This document shows positions 19,623 to 30,276 of a DNA stretch of 64,000 nt, one piece after another. Numbering within the stretch: the stretch's first letter is position 1; every line of letters begins with the position of its first letter. A program made the translations under genes and the position numbers. Below the pieces are notes generated by a model. That model made no database searches, was not told the DNA's origin, and was given only the letters and a program-made list of their open reading frames with translations. Source of the stretch: Oscillospiraceae bacterium (GTDB taxonomy: Bacteria; Bacillota; Clostridia; Oscillospirales; Ruminococcaceae); NCBI GenBank assembly GCA_017887325.1, contig JAGHIE010000012.1, forward strand, positions 1 to 64,000. The letters run 5' to 3'.

Positions 19623-20777
19623 TTATTTTTGAAGCATCACGATGTTTTCTACGTGATTTGTGTGAGGGAACATATCTACTGGCTGAATTTTTTTAACTTT
19701 ATATCCTTTATCTATTAGATATTTTAAATCTCTTTCTTGGGTTTCAACATTACATGAAATATAAACTATTTTTTTAGGTGATAAAGTTACAGCAGAAGAT
19801 AAAAATTTTTCATCACTCCCTGCTCTAGGAGGGTCCATAAATAAAACATCTATCTTTTCTCCTTGCATAGCCATATCTTCCATAAAATCACTAGCATCAG
19901 CATTAAAAAATCTAACATTTGTTATTTTATTTCTCTTAGCATTAAATATAGCGTCTTTTATTGCATCTTTATTAACTTCCACACCAATAACTTTTTTAGC
20001 CTTTTTAGAAGCAATTAATCCAATTGTACCTATACCACAATAAGTATCAATTACAACTTCTTTTCCTGTAAGCTCAGCCATATTAATAGCTTTGCTATAT
20101 AAAACTTCTGTTTGAGTTGGATTAATTTGATAAAAAGATTTTGCTGAAATTCTAAATCTGCAACCACACAAAACATCTTCTATGTATCCATTTCCATAAA
20201 GAACAGTTTCTCTTTCGCCTAAAACTAAACTTGTTTCATATGGATTTATATTCATAACAATAGTTGTAATTTCAGGATGTTTTTTTAATAGAGCATTTAT
20301 AAAGTTTTTTCTTGCTGGAAATATAGGAGAAGAAATTACTAATACAACCATAATTTCATTTGTTGAAAAACCTCTTTTAACTAAAACATGTCTTAAAAAA
20401 CCTTTTCCTGTGTGTTCATCATATGCTTGTAATTTAAAACTTTTTAAAAGTTCTCTAATAGAAACAATAATTTCATCAGCTTTTTTATCTTCTATCATGC
20501 AACTATCTACAGGCACTATCTTGTGCGAACTTGATTGATAAACTCCTGATATAATTTGTTTATTTCTTGTCATTCCAAAAGCAGCTTGAACTTTATTTCT
20601 ATAATGATAAGGAAAATACATTCCTTTTATAGTTTCAACTTTACCAAATTTTTTTAATAATCGTTCAACCTTTACTTGTTTCCACTTTAATTGTTCTTCA
20701 TATGTCATATTTTGTAACTGACATCCTCCACATTTTTTATATAGAGGACAAGGTTTTGTATAATCTAACTTTGGCAT
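19623..20777 (-). CDS. 23S rRNA (uracil-5-)-methyltransferase, RlmD/RumA family
   Basis: CPLYKKCGGCQLQ Fe-S cysteines; VIDTYCGIGTIGL; FMDPPRAGSDE; VYISCNVETQERDL. Confidence 0.92.
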   Translation of the reverse strand: MPKLDYTKPCPLYKKCGGCQLQNMTYEEQLKWKQVKVERLLKKFGKVETIKGMYFPYHYRNKVQAAFGMTRNKQIISGVYQSSSHKIVPVDSCMIEDKKADEIIVSIRELLKSFKLQAYDEHTGKGFLRHVLVKRGFSTNEIMVVLVISSPIFPARKNFINALLKKHPEITTIVMNINPYETSLVLGERETVLYGNGYIEDVLCGCRFRISAKSFYQINPTQTEVLYSKAINMAELTGKEVVIDTYCGIGTIGLIASKKAKKVIGVEVNKDAIKDAIFNAKRNKITNVRFFNADASDFMEDMAMQGEKIDVLFMDPPRAGSDEKFLSSAVTLSPKKIVYISCNVETQERDLKYLIDKGYKVKKIQPVDMFPHTNHVENIVMLQK

Positions 20778-20787
20778 AAATACTCCT

Positions 20788-21477
20788 TTACATTAATCCT
20801 AATTGTTTCATTGATGAAAATTTTCTTCCTGATACAATAATATGATCCATTAATTTAACATCTACAGCTTCTAAAAAACTTTTTAAATCTGTTGTTGTAG
20901 CAAAATCTGTAGGAGAAGGGTTAGTATCAGAAAAAGGGTGATTATGAGAAATAATTACATTTGTGGCATTATATTTTATAACTTTGGAAACTAACTCTCT
21001 TTTATTTATATTTACACTGTTAATTTGTCCTTGTGATAATCTTTCGCAATCAATTAGTCTTAAATTATCATCTAAATACATTATAAAAGCTTGTTCTTTA
21101 TCAAATCCTATATATTTATTTATCAAAAATCCTGCTATTTTACCTACACTATCAAAAGTAGAATTCATTTGAACATTTTCTTGTTCACTCCAATATCTTT
21201 TAGTTAATTCTGAAATCAACTTTATTAATAATGCAGTATTATCCTTAATACCTACAACACTACAAAGCTGATCATGTGTTGCATTCAAAACACCTGAGAT
21301 AGAGCCAAAATGCTTTAATAATTCATGAGCAATATTATTGGTATCAACTTGAGGAATACTATAAAATAACAAAGCTTCTAATAAATTATGAGAAGCATAA
21401 GATGTTAAATCAGTATCCATCATCTGTTTTTTTAATCTTTGTCTATGCCCTTTATGATTGTGTTCTAATTTTGCCAT
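20788..21477 (-). CDS. radC: RadC-like JAB-domain protein
   Basis: HGHRQRLK, HELLKHFGSISGVL, VIISHNHPFSDTNPSPTDFATT. Confidence 0.9.
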   Translation of the reverse strand: MAKLEHNHKGHRQRLKKQMMDTDLTSYASHNLLEALLFYSIPQVDTNNIAHELLKHFGSISGVLNATHDQLCSVVGIKDNTALLIKLISELTKRYWSEQENVQMNSTFDSVGKIAGFLINKYIGFDKEQAFIMYLDDNLRLIDCERLSQGQINSVNINKRELVSKVIKYNATNVIISHNHPFSDTNPSPTDFATTTDLKSFLEAVDVKLMDHIIVSGRKFSSMKQLGLM

Positions 21478-21707
21478 ATTATCTCTCTTACCTTCTTATA
21501 AACTTCTTATTATTATAACAAATTAACACCATTCTTGCAATAAATTGTACTAATAGAAACTTTTTATTTGTCAATATAATAAGTTACAATAATAAATATT
21601 TATTATTGTATAAAAAAACAAATTTAGTTTATTTTATAATAATTTATTGTAAAAATATTATAAATATGGTAGTATATTCTTGTTTAAGACTTAATAGGGG
21701 GATTATT

Positions 21708-22163
21708 ATGAGTAGTTCATTAATCAATATGTTAATTGACAAATTAAATGATAATACCAAAGCTGGAAAGCTAACTTGGTATAAAGTAGATGACCAATAT
21801 TCTTTATATGTAGCAAAACAATTAAACAAATACAAAACACCTTTTAATATACCAAAACCTCCTAAAGCATTTTGTTGCGATTTATCTGCGTGCAAAGTAA
21901 TGTTATTACGCTATGTAAAAGCAACAAATAAAAGAAATAATATTATACATATAAGTTATGATTATAAATTATTTATACAATTAGATAAAAAAGAAAATTT
22001 TGTAGATATATATGACTTTGATGATAAGTTAGATACAATATTAGATAAATTTACAGAACTATCTTTCTCTGAACAAACAAAAGAATATCCTATGGGATTA
22101 CCACAACGAATTTCCAAATTTATATTTTCTATTTTATCAGAAAAATCCACAGCTACTGCATAA
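21708..22163 (+). CDS. Hypothetical protein (start revised from 21606)
   Basis: RBS aggggg followed by ATG at 21708; no recognised domain. Confidence 0.6.
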   Translation: MSSSLINMLIDKLNDNTKAGKLTWYKVDDQYSLYVAKQLNKYKTPFNIPKPPKAFCCDLSACKVMLLRYVKATNKRNNIIHISYDYKLFIQLDKKENFVDIYDFDDKLDTILDKFTELSFSEQTKEYPMGLPQRISKFIFSILSEKSTATA

Positions 22164-22187
22164 AACAAAAAACATAAGGAGAAATCC

Positions 22188-22757
22188 TTATGTTTTTATT
22201 ATTTTATGGCAATTTTCTTTTATATTATAAAAATCAAAATATTTATTTTCTAAAGGAATCCAAATATTTTTAAAATTTTCATACATTTTCTCGCCATTTC
22301 TTTTAACTATTCTATTTTTTTGCTCATTTTCATCAATGGACATAAATAACTTTAAGTCATAATTCATATTTAATTTAGGATGCATACTATACACTCCTTC
22401 AACGATAATGACTCCTTGGTTATATATTTTTTTAGTAGATACATAACTACAAGTTTTACAATCGAAAACTCTATATTCCAAATCTTCGTTTGAATTTATT
22501 TTTTCTGTTACTTCTGCAACAAATCTTTCATAATGAATATTTCCCCCTATTTCTTCATACCTTTCTTCTGTTCTCAATTCCAAAGGTAAAAAGAAATTAT
22601 CCATGTGTATTACTTGAGCTTTTAATAATTTTTCTAAATTATTAGCCAGTGTTGTTTTTCCTGCACCAGCATTTCCATCTATTGCAACTATAACTCTACC
22701 CTTTTCTTTCAACATTTGTTTTATATAATGTTGAATATCCTCTAAACTATAATTCAT
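22188..22757 (-). CDS. Uridine kinase-like P-loop kinase
   Basis: VIVAIDGNAGAGKTTLANNLE Walker A; VIHMDNFFLP; VIIVEGVYSMHP. Confidence 0.85.
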   Translation of the reverse strand: MNYSLEDIQHYIKQMLKEKGRVIVAIDGNAGAGKTTLANNLEKLLKAQVIHMDNFFLPLELRTEERYEEIGGNIHYERFVAEVTEKINSNEDLEYRVFDCKTCSYVSTKKIYNQGVIIVEGVYSMHPKLNMNYDLKLFMSIDENEQKNRIVKRNGEKMYENFKNIWIPLENKYFDFYNIKENCHKIIKT

Positions 22758-23277
22758 TTTTTGAAAATCCTGCTTTCTTTAACGCAAATACAATTGCTGG
22801 GATAAATACAAGTTGAATGATAATTCCTGGTATAGCTGTAACAAATAAAGATGTTACCCATATACTTAAAGAATATTTACCAACTGAGAAAATTAAAGCA
22901 TTTAAAACACCATAAACTACTCTACCTAATATCATAGCACTTATTAAAGAGATATAAATATTAGCAATTTCATATTTAGTTTTAACAAGTTTATATATAA
23001 CACCTGCTACCAAACCATATACTAACAATTCTGCCATCATGTTTGGTAAAAATGCTGGCATAGGCATTCCTGTGATAAAAGATGATAATAGTGGAGTAAA
23101 TAACCCACACACCATTCCCCAAATAGGTCCACATAATAAGCCACATAATAATACTGGTATATGCATAGGTAAAATCACTTGTCCTGCATTTGGTATAAAA
23201 TGAAACGCTTGAGGTAATACTACTCCTAATGTTATACACAAGGCAGTAACAATCAATTTCTTTGTTTTGTTATTCAT
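22747..23277 (-). CDS. ECF transporter S component
   Basis: About 6 TMs; QVILPMHIPVLLCGLLCGPIWGMVCGLFTPLLSS; overlaps the downstream kinase. Confidence 0.85.
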   Translation of the reverse strand: MNNKTKKLIVTALCITLGVVLPQAFHFIPNAGQVILPMHIPVLLCGLLCGPIWGMVCGLFTPLLSSFITGMPMPAFLPNMMAELLVYGLVAGVIYKLVKTKYEIANIYISLISAMILGRVVYGVLNALIFSVGKYSLSIWVTSLFVTAIPGIIIQLVFIPAIVFALKKAGFSKNEL

Positions 23278-23304
23278 TTTTTATTCTCCTCCTAAAAATA
23301 ATAA

Positions 23305-23346
23305 AGAGATATTCATCTCCTTCTGGAGATAAATACCTCTTGGTAT
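23305..23346 (-). promoter_or_regulatory. Leader hairpin/terminator with a mutually exclusive alternative hairpin before the ECF S-component gene
   Basis: Reverse strand AGAGGTATT-T-ATCTCC-AGAA-GGAGAT-G-AATATCTCT then TTTATTATTTTT; alternative ATACC-AAGA-GGTAT overlaps its 5' strand. Confidence 0.5.
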
Positions 23347-23539
23347 CTACATCAATAATTATAATATCAATATTAGTGCAACTATTTATAATATAGTCAA
23401 TATTAATCTTGAAAATAATATTTTATCTTCCAAAATATTTTTAGTTTAAATATACACTATGATAAATATCAAAACTAGACTCAACATGTATAATAAATTA
23501 ACTTCTGTTAATTCAGATTAATTCTTATCAATCCATTAT

Positions 23540-23569
23540 ATTATAAAAGTACACACATATTTATGTCAA
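23540..23569 (-). promoter_or_regulatory. Promoter of the ECF S-component/kinase operon
   Basis: TTGACA (23564-23569), 18-nt spacer, TATAAT (23540-23545) on the reverse strand. Confidence 0.6.
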
Positions 23570-23571
23570 GA

Positions 23572-24066
23572 TTATTTATGATATTTACCATTATTATTTA
23601 TTTGAAAAGCTCTATAAATTTGTTCTAATAGCATTACTCTTGCTAATTGATGAGGGAATGTCATTGGTGACATAGATAATTTAAAATCACTTTTTTTCTT
23701 TACATCTTCTGATAATCCAAAAGAACCACCTATAATCAAGTTTATTTCACTTTTTCCATTTAAAGAAATATCATTAAATTTTTCTGCTAACTTTTCGGAA
23801 CTTAGCATCTTACCTTCAATACACATAGCTATATTATATGATGATTGACTATTAATTTTACCTAATATCATTTCACCTTCACTAACTATACATTTATCTA
23901 TATGTGATTGACTTGGGTTTGATGGTACTTTATATTCATTTAATTCTAAAACTTTTATCTTACAAAAAGCTCCTAATCTTTTTATATACTCATCACAAGC
24001 CATTTGTAAGTACTTTTCTTTTAACTTACCAACACAAATTATATTAACACTAAGCATATATTTCAC
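23572..24066 (-). CDS. rlmH: 23S rRNA (pseudouridine1915-N3)-methyltransferase
   Basis: IICVGKLKEKYLQMACDEYIKRL; NLIIGGSFGLSEDV; SMSPMTFPHQLARVMLLEQIYRAFQI.NN..YHK. Confidence 0.95.
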   Translation of the reverse strand: MKYMLSVNIICVGKLKEKYLQMACDEYIKRLGAFCKIKVLELNEYKVPSNPSQSHIDKCIVSEGEMILGKINSQSSYNIAMCIEGKMLSSEKLAEKFNDISLNGKSEINLIIGGSFGLSEDVKKKSDFKLSMSPMTFPHQLARVMLLEQIYRAFQINNNGKYHK

Positions 24067-24067
24067 C

Positions 24068-24883
24068 TTATATCATTTCTATTATTGACCCATCATTTAC
24101 CACTGGAGCGACTTTTAAAGTATAATCTTTATTTACACTCATATCATTTTTCAATAAATATTCCACAACATTAGAATAAGCAATATCTGGCATATTGTTT
24201 TCTTGGCTAAGATGTCCTAATATAAATTTCTCTACTCCTAAATTTACAAGCTTACAAACCTCATCAGCACAATTATCGTTAGACAAGTGCCCATATTTTC
24301 CTAAAATTCTTTCTTTTAAAAATAAAGGATAACTCCCCATTTCTAATAAAGATTGTTCGTAATTACTTTCCAATAATATTGCATTACAATCTTTTAAATA
24401 ATTATGCACACTTTCTGTAACATAACCCAAATCTGTACAAACAGAAATTTTCTTATTATCTGAAGTAGTAATTTTATAAGCAAAACTTTCAGCACTATCA
24501 TGTGGTGTATTAAATCCAAACACACCCATGTCAGCTACTAATACTTCTTGCCCTGCATTCAATTTATATATTGTCTTATTTATATCAATTAATTGTTTAT
24601 TATATAAAGCTTGTAGTGTTCCATTTGAAGCCAATACTGGTACATTCAATTCCTGTTGAATTCTTTTTAATCCTTTAGTATGGTCTGAATGTTCATGAGT
24701 AATAAATATTCCTCTAATAGCAGATAAATTAATTCCTGTTAATTTTAATTGAGAAATAAAACTTCTTATACCTATACCAGCATCTATAAGTATTCCTCTA
24801 TCTTTTGTTCCAACATATGTACAATTTCCTTTAGATGAGCTACATAACGGATAAATAAATGTCATATCTTCCACCTTTAACAA
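24068..24883 (-). CDS. MBL-fold metallohydrolase (YycJ/WalJ-like)
   Basis: PLCSSSKGNCTYVGT, GILIDAGIG, IFITHEHSDHTKGL, LGHLSQENN. Confidence 0.88.
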   Translation of the reverse strand: MLKVEDMTFIYPLCSSSKGNCTYVGTKDRGILIDAGIGIRSFISQLKLTGINLSAIRGIFITHEHSDHTKGLKRIQQELNVPVLASNGTLQALYNKQLIDINKTIYKLNAGQEVLVADMGVFGFNTPHDSAESFAYKITTSDNKKISVCTDLGYVTESVHNYLKDCNAILLESNYEQSLLEMGSYPLFLKERILGKYGHLSNDNCADEVCKLVNLGVEKFILGHLSQENNMPDIAYSNVVEYLLKNDMSVNKDYTLKVAPVVNDGSIIEMI

Positions 24884-24928
24884 AAAAGTTGCCTAACTAT
24901 AAATTAGACAACCCTTTAATATTCTTAA

Positions 24929-26248
24929 TTATAAAACCTTACCAATAACATTATCAGGTATTGTTATTTTTTTTATATTAGCACCTAAACTTCTAAGTTT
25001 ATCTTCTATGTGTTCATATCCTCGTTCAACATGATAAATGTCTTCTATTTCTGTTGTCCCTTCAGCAGCTAATCCAGCGATAACCATCGCAGCTCCAGCT
25101 CTCAAGTCAACAGCCTTTACAGGTGCTCCTACAAACTTTTCTATTCCTTCTATAATAGCAACTCTGCCATCTACAGAAACATCTGCACCCATTCTTCTTA
25201 ATTCATCTATATACTTAAATCTATTTTCCCAAACACCTTCTGTAACTATGCTTGTTCCTTTTGCAAGACACAATAAAACAGCCATTTGAGGTTGCATATC
25301 AGTTGGGAAACCAGGATGAGGTCTTGTTTTAACATTTGTTCTAACTAATTCATCAACATATCTAACTCTAACACTATCATCATATTCTGTAACTTCTACA
25401 CCAATTTTTTGTAATTTAGAAGTAATAGACTCTAAATGTTTAGGTATAACATTTTTTATTAAAACATCACCTTTTGTAGCTGCCGCTGCAACCATATAAG
25501 TACCTGCTTCTATTTGGTCTGGTATTACAGAATACTCTGTACCATGTAAAATGTCAACGCCTCTAATTTTTATAACATCTGTTCCTGCACCCATGATATT
25601 TGCACCCATAGAGTTTAAGAAGTTTGCTAAATCAACAATATGAGGCTCTTTTGCAGCATTTTCTATAACTGTTAAGCCTTGTGCCTTTACAGCAGCTAGC
25701 ATTACATTTATAGTAGCTCCAACAGTAACCATTTCAAAACAAATATCTCCACCTACTAATTTTTCGGCATCAACAATAATCATACCTTGGTCTAATTTAC
25801 AATGAGCTCCTAATGCTTCAAAGCCTTTTAAATGTTGATCGATAGGTCTAACACCAAAATCACAACCTCCAGGCATAGCAACACTAGCACTATTAAATTT
25901 ACCTAATAGCGCTCCTAAGAAATAATAAGATGCTCTCATATGTTTTGCTAATTCATATGGAACTTCTGGAACTTTTATATTTCTTGTATCTATTCTTAAT
26001 GTACTTTTATTTATAACTTGGATATCAGCACCCATTTCTTTTAAAATCTTTGTAATGATATCCACATCACTAATATCAGGAATATTATCTATAACACAAG
26101 GGCCATTTGCCAAAATAGTAGCAGGAAGTATAGCAACAACAGCATTTTTAGCACCACTGATATTAACTTCCCCAGTTAACTTACAGCCACCTTGAATAAC
26201 ATATTTTTCCAACATACTCTCTCCTTTTGTGTTTGCTTTTAACCACAC
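24929..26248 (-). CDS. murA: UDP-N-acetylglucosamine 1-carboxyvinyltransferase
   Basis: GGCKLTGEVNISGAKNAVVAILPATILA; MPGGCDFGVRPIDQHLKGFEALGA; HPGFPTDMQPQM. Confidence 0.95.
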   Translation of the reverse strand: MWLKANTKGESMLEKYVIQGGCKLTGEVNISGAKNAVVAILPATILANGPCVIDNIPDISDVDIITKILKEMGADIQVINKSTLRIDTRNIKVPEVPYELAKHMRASYYFLGALLGKFNSASVAMPGGCDFGVRPIDQHLKGFEALGAHCKLDQGMIIVDAEKLVGGDICFEMVTVGATINVMLAAVKAQGLTVIENAAKEPHIVDLANFLNSMGANIMGAGTDVIKIRGVDILHGTEYSVIPDQIEAGTYMVAAAATKGDVLIKNVIPKHLESITSKLQKIGVEVTEYDDSVRVRYVDELVRTNVKTRPHPGFPTDMQPQMAVLLCLAKGTSIVTEGVWENRFKYIDELRRMGADVSVDGRVAIIEGIEKFVGAPVKAVDLRAGAAMVIAGLAAEGTTEIEDIYHVERGYEHIEDKLRSLGANIKKITIPDNVIGKVL

Positions 26249-26517
26249 AAACTATCCAAAATTAAAAGGTAGTTATTTTCAAAAAACTAATCTATAATTA
26301 CCAATAAAATCTATTTAGTCAAACACGAATTATCTATATAAAACTTCTATTATTATCTAAAATATGTAAAATCAGTCTACATAACTATTATATATTATAA
26401 CACAATTATCTATAATTATACAATAATTATTTACATTTTTTTCGATTTAATTATTAATTTATTGTATTTGTACAAAAAGAGAACATATGCATATTATATT
26501 TGTATAAAACAAATAAA

Positions 26518-26553
26518 AAAGAGGCAAATTTTAGTAAAATTTGCCTCTTTTTT
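26518..26553 (-). terminator. Terminator of the hrcA-grpE-dnaK-dnaJ operon
   Basis: aaaaagaggcaaattttagtaaaatttgcctcttttt. Confidence 0.8.
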
Positions 26554-26556
26554 TGC

Positions 26557-27732
26557 TTACTTTTCAAAGAAATCTTTTATTTTATCAAAAAATCCTTTTC
26601 TCTTTTGATAGTTTTTGTCAGACAAACTTTCTTCAAATTCTTTCAAAAGCTTTTGTTGGTGTTTATCTAAATTAGTAGGTACTTCAACAATCATAGTAAC
26701 ATATTGGTCACCTCTACCTCTACCATTTAGCATTTGTACACCTTTACCTCTTAATCTAACTTTGGTATTTGGTTGTGTTCCAGCAGCAACATTGTATTGA
26801 ACTTTTCCGTCTATAGTAGGAACAACAACTTCACAACCTAAAGTTGCTTGATAATATGTTATTGGAACTTCACAATATATGTTATATCCATCTCGTTTAA
26901 ATAAACTGTCAGGTCTTACTCTAATTTCTACATTAGCATCACCAGCAGGTCCACCATTAATACCACAGTTACCTTGTCCTCTAACTGATAATGTTTGACC
27001 ATTATCAATACCAGCTGGAATATTAATTTCTATTTCCTTAGTAACATTAACTCTACCACTAGAATTACATTTTTTACAAGGATTGTTAATAATTTTACCT
27101 TTACCACCACATTTTGAACATTGTCTTTGAGTTCTAATAGTGCCTAAAGGAGTTCTTTGATTTACTACAACTGTACCAGTTCCGTTACATTCTGGACAAG
27201 TTTGAGGGTTATGACCTTTTTCACAGCCAGAACCATGACATTCAGGACAAGTTTCTTGTCTATTAATTTTTATAGTTTTCTTAGTTCCTTTACAAGCTTC
27301 TAAGAAATCAATAGTTAATGATAAATGAACATCACTACCTTGTCTTGGTGCATTAGGATTACTTCTTCTTCCTCCTCCACCAAAACCGCCAAAGAAACTT
27401 TCAAATATATCTCCTAAATCAGAGCCGTCAAAACCTCCGCCGAAGCCACCAAAGCCTCCAAATCCGCCAGCGCCGCCAGCACCATAGTTAGGATCTACTC
27501 CTGCATGACCAAATTGGTCGTAACGAGCACGCTTTTGAGAATCTGATAAAACTTCATAAGCTTCACTAACTTCTTTGAAGTTTTTCTCAGCTTCTTTATC
27601 ACCTGGATTTAAGTCTGGGTGATATTTTTTAGCCATTTTACGATATGCTTTTTTTATTTCATCATCACTAGCACCTTTATTGATGCCTAGGACTTCATAA
27701 TAATCTCTTTTATCAGCCAAGCTAACAACCAC
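26557..27732 (-). CDS. dnaJ: Chaperone DnaJ
   Basis: [36 protein letters not shown]; Gly-rich region; four CxxCxGxG repeats. Confidence 0.97.
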   Translation of the reverse strand: MVVSLADKRDYYEVLGINKGASDDEIKKAYRKMAKKYHPDLNPGDKEAEKNFKEVSEAYEVLSDSQKRARYDQFGHAGVDPNYGAGGAGGFGGFGGFGGGFDGSDLGDIFESFFGGFGGGGRRSNPNAPRQGSDVHLSLTIDFLEACKGTKKTIKINRQETCPECHGSGCEKGHNPQTCPECNGTGTVVVNQRTPLGTIRTQRQCSKCGGKGKIINNPCKKCNSSGRVNVTKEIEINIPAGIDNGQTLSVRGQGNCGINGGPAGDANVEIRVRPDSLFKRDGYNIYCEVPITYYQATLGCEVVVPTIDGKVQYNVAAGTQPNTKVRLRGKGVQMLNGRGRGDQYVTMIVEVPTNLDKHQQKLLKEFEESLSDKNYQKRKGFFDKIKDFFEK

Positions 27733-27810
27733 CTTTTAAAATTGTCTTTATACTGGCAATTGCAGTTGAGAAAAATCCCAACTGCAAACCACCACTCACA
27801 TAATATTTAA

Positions 27811-29655
27811 TTATTTATTGTCATCATCTTTAACTTCTGTGAAGTCAGCATCAACAAAATCGTCTTTTGGTTGTTCTGTTTGAGCACCTTGCGCACCCAT
27901 ATCAGGATTTGCACCTGCAGCTTGAGCTGCTTGGTACATTTTTTCGCTGATAGCATAGAAAGCTTTTTGTAGTTCTTCTTGTTTTGCTTTGATAGCTTCT
28001 ATATCTGTCCCTTTTAAAGCTTCTTTTAATTCGTTGATTTTAGGTTCAACAGTAGCTTTATCTTCAGCAGAAATTTTATCTCCAGCTTCATTTAATGTTT
28101 TTTCACATTGGAAAATCATTTGGTCAGCATTGTTTCTAACATCAACTTCTTCTTTACGTTTTTTATCTTCAGCAGCAAATGCTTCAGCTTCTTTAACAGC
28201 TTTATCAATATCTTCTTTAGACATATTTGTAGAAGAAGTAATTGTAATTTGTTGTTCTTTACCTGTACCTAAATCTTTAGCAGATACATGAACGATACCG
28301 TTAGCGTCAATATCAAAAGTAACTTCGATTTGTGGAATACCACGAGGAGCAGCTGGAATACCATCTAATCTAAACATACCTAAAGATTTGTTATCTTTAG
28401 CAAATTCTCTTTCACCTTGTAGGATATGAATATCAACTGATGTTTGGTTATCAGCAGCTGTTGAGTAAACTTGAGATTTTTTAGTTGGTATAGTTGTATT
28501 TCTTTCGATCATTTTTGTGCAAACGCCACCTAATGTTTCGATACCTAAAGATAGAGGAGTAACGTCTAATAGTAATAGACCTTTAACTTCGCCACCTAAT
28601 ACACCACCTTGGATAGCAGCACCAATAGCAACACATTCGTCAGGGTTGATACCTTTGAATGGTTCTTTACCAATAATATTTTTAACAGCTTCTTGAACAG
28701 CTGGAATACGGCTAGAACCACCAACCATTAATACTTTATCTAAATCAGAAGTAGATAAACCTGAATCTGATAATGCTTGACGAACAGGACCCATTGTAGC
28801 TTCAACTAAATCAGATGTTAATTCATTAAATTTAGCTCTTGTTAAAGTTAAATCCATGTGTTTAGGACCTGTAGCATCAGCTGTAATGAATGGTAAGTTG
28901 ATTTGAGAAGAAGTTGTGTTTGATAATTCTATTTTAGCTTTTTCAGCGGCTTCTTTTAATCTTTGCATAGCCATATTGTCAGCGCTTAAATCAATACCAT
29001 TTTCTTTTTTGAATTCAGAAACTAAGAAATCAATAATTCTTTGGTCAAAGTCGTCACCGCCTAAGTGGTTGTTACCAGCAGTAGCTAAAACTTCTTGTAC
29101 ACCGTCACCCATTTCAATGATAGAAACGTCGAATGTACCACCACCTAAGTCGTATACCATGATTTTTTGTTCTTGTTCTTTATCAGCACCATAAGCTAAA
29201 GCAGCAGCTGTTGGTTCGTTGATAATACGTTTAACATCTAAACCAGCAATTTTACCAGCATCTTTAGTTGCTTGTCTTTGAGCGTCTGTGAAGTAAGCAG
29301 GAACTGTGATAACAGCTTCTGTAACTGGTTCACCTAAATAACTTTCAGCATCTGCTTTTAATTTTTGTAAAATCATAGCAGAAATTTCTTGTGGTGAGAA
29401 TTTTTTATCATCTATTGTAACTTTGTAATCACTACCCATATGTCTTTTTATAGAAGATATTGTTCTGTCATGGTTAGTAACTGCTTGTCTTTTAGCAACT
29501 TGACCTACTAATCTTTCACCTGTTTTTGCAAAAGCAACAACAGAAGGAGTAGTTCTAGCACCTTCAGAGTTAGCAATAACAACTGCTTCTCCACCTTCCA
29601 TAACTGATACGCAAGAGTTTGTTGTACCTAAGTCAATACCTATAATTTTTCCCAT
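27811..29655 (-). CDS. dnaK: Chaperone DnaK
   Basis: [38 protein letters not shown]. Confidence 0.98.
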   Translation of the reverse strand: MGKIIGIDLGTTNSCVSVMEGGEAVVIANSEGARTTPSVVAFAKTGERLVGQVAKRQAVTNHDRTISSIKRHMGSDYKVTIDDKKFSPQEISAMILQKLKADAESYLGEPVTEAVITVPAYFTDAQRQATKDAGKIAGLDVKRIINEPTAAALAYGADKEQEQKIMVYDLGGGTFDVSIIEMGDGVQEVLATAGNNHLGGDDFDQRIIDFLVSEFKKENGIDLSADNMAMQRLKEAAEKAKIELSNTTSSQINLPFITADATGPKHMDLTLTRAKFNELTSDLVEATMGPVRQALSDSGLSTSDLDKVLMVGGSSRIPAVQEAVKNIIGKEPFKGINPDECVAIGAAIQGGVLGGEVKGLLLLDVTPLSLGIETLGGVCTKMIERNTTIPTKKSQVYSTAADNQTSVDIHILQGEREFAKDNKSLGMFRLDGIPAAPRGIPQIEVTFDIDANGIVHVSAKDLGTGKEQQITITSSTNMSKEDIDKAVKEAEAFAAEDKKRKEEVDVRNNADQMIFQCEKTLNEAGDKISAEDKATVEPKINELKEALKGTDIEAIKAKQEELQKAFYAISEKMYQAAQAAGANPDMGAQGAQTEQPKDDFVDADFTEVKDDDNK

Positions 29656-29718
29656 AATAATTGCCTCCTAAAAATTTTCAAATTTATTAAAATATAAGAT
29701 AATTGTTTAAATTTATAT

Positions 29719-30264
29719 TTAAGGATTTGCCACAACAACCATTGAGTGACGAATAACCTTATCACCTATTTTATAACCTTTTTGGAATACTTGACAAACT
29801 GTATTTTCTCCAAAGTTTTCATCTACTACTTGATTAACTGCGTTGTGTAACTCTGGATTAAAAGGAGCATTCAATGCTTCAATTTCTTCAACACCTAATT
29901 TTGATAAAGTATCTTTAAATTGATTGAATATCATTTCAACACCTTTTTTAAATGTTTCATCTGAACATTCAGTATCTAAAGCTCTTTCAAAATTATCAAT
30001 AACTCCTAAAATTTGTTCTACACAATTTGTTTTCGCATAAGTATAAAGTTCATCTTTTTCTTTAGCAGTTCTCTTTTTAAAATTATCAAATTCTGCCATT
30101 TGACGAAGAACTTTATTTTTTAATTCTTCATTTTCTTCTTTTAATTTTTTCATCTCCTCATTTTCTTGAGGTTCTTCATTAACTTCTTGTGTTGTTTCTT
30201 CTGGATTAACAACTTCTTCCTCTTTTATGTTTTCTGTATCTATGTTTTTATTATCTTTAGGCAT
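29719..30264 (-). CDS. grpE: Nucleotide exchange factor GrpE
   Basis: RQMAEFDNFKKRTAKEKDELY; FNPELHNAVNQV; FQKGYKIGDKVIRHSMVVVANP. Confidence 0.95.
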   Translation of the reverse strand: MPKDNKNIDTENIKEEEVVNPEETTQEVNEEPQENEEMKKLKEENEELKNKVLRQMAEFDNFKKRTAKEKDELYTYAKTNCVEQILGVIDNFERALDTECSDETFKKGVEMIFNQFKDTLSKLGVEEIEALNAPFNPELHNAVNQVVDENFGENTVCQVFQKGYKIGDKVIRHSMVVVANP

Positions 30265-30276
30265 TTTTATAAATCC

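Noticed and set aside
27989-29194. Plus-strand ORFs antisense to dnaK (27989-28291, 28916-29194)
   Set aside because: Shadow ORFs from codon bias of dnaK, without RBS or independent signals.
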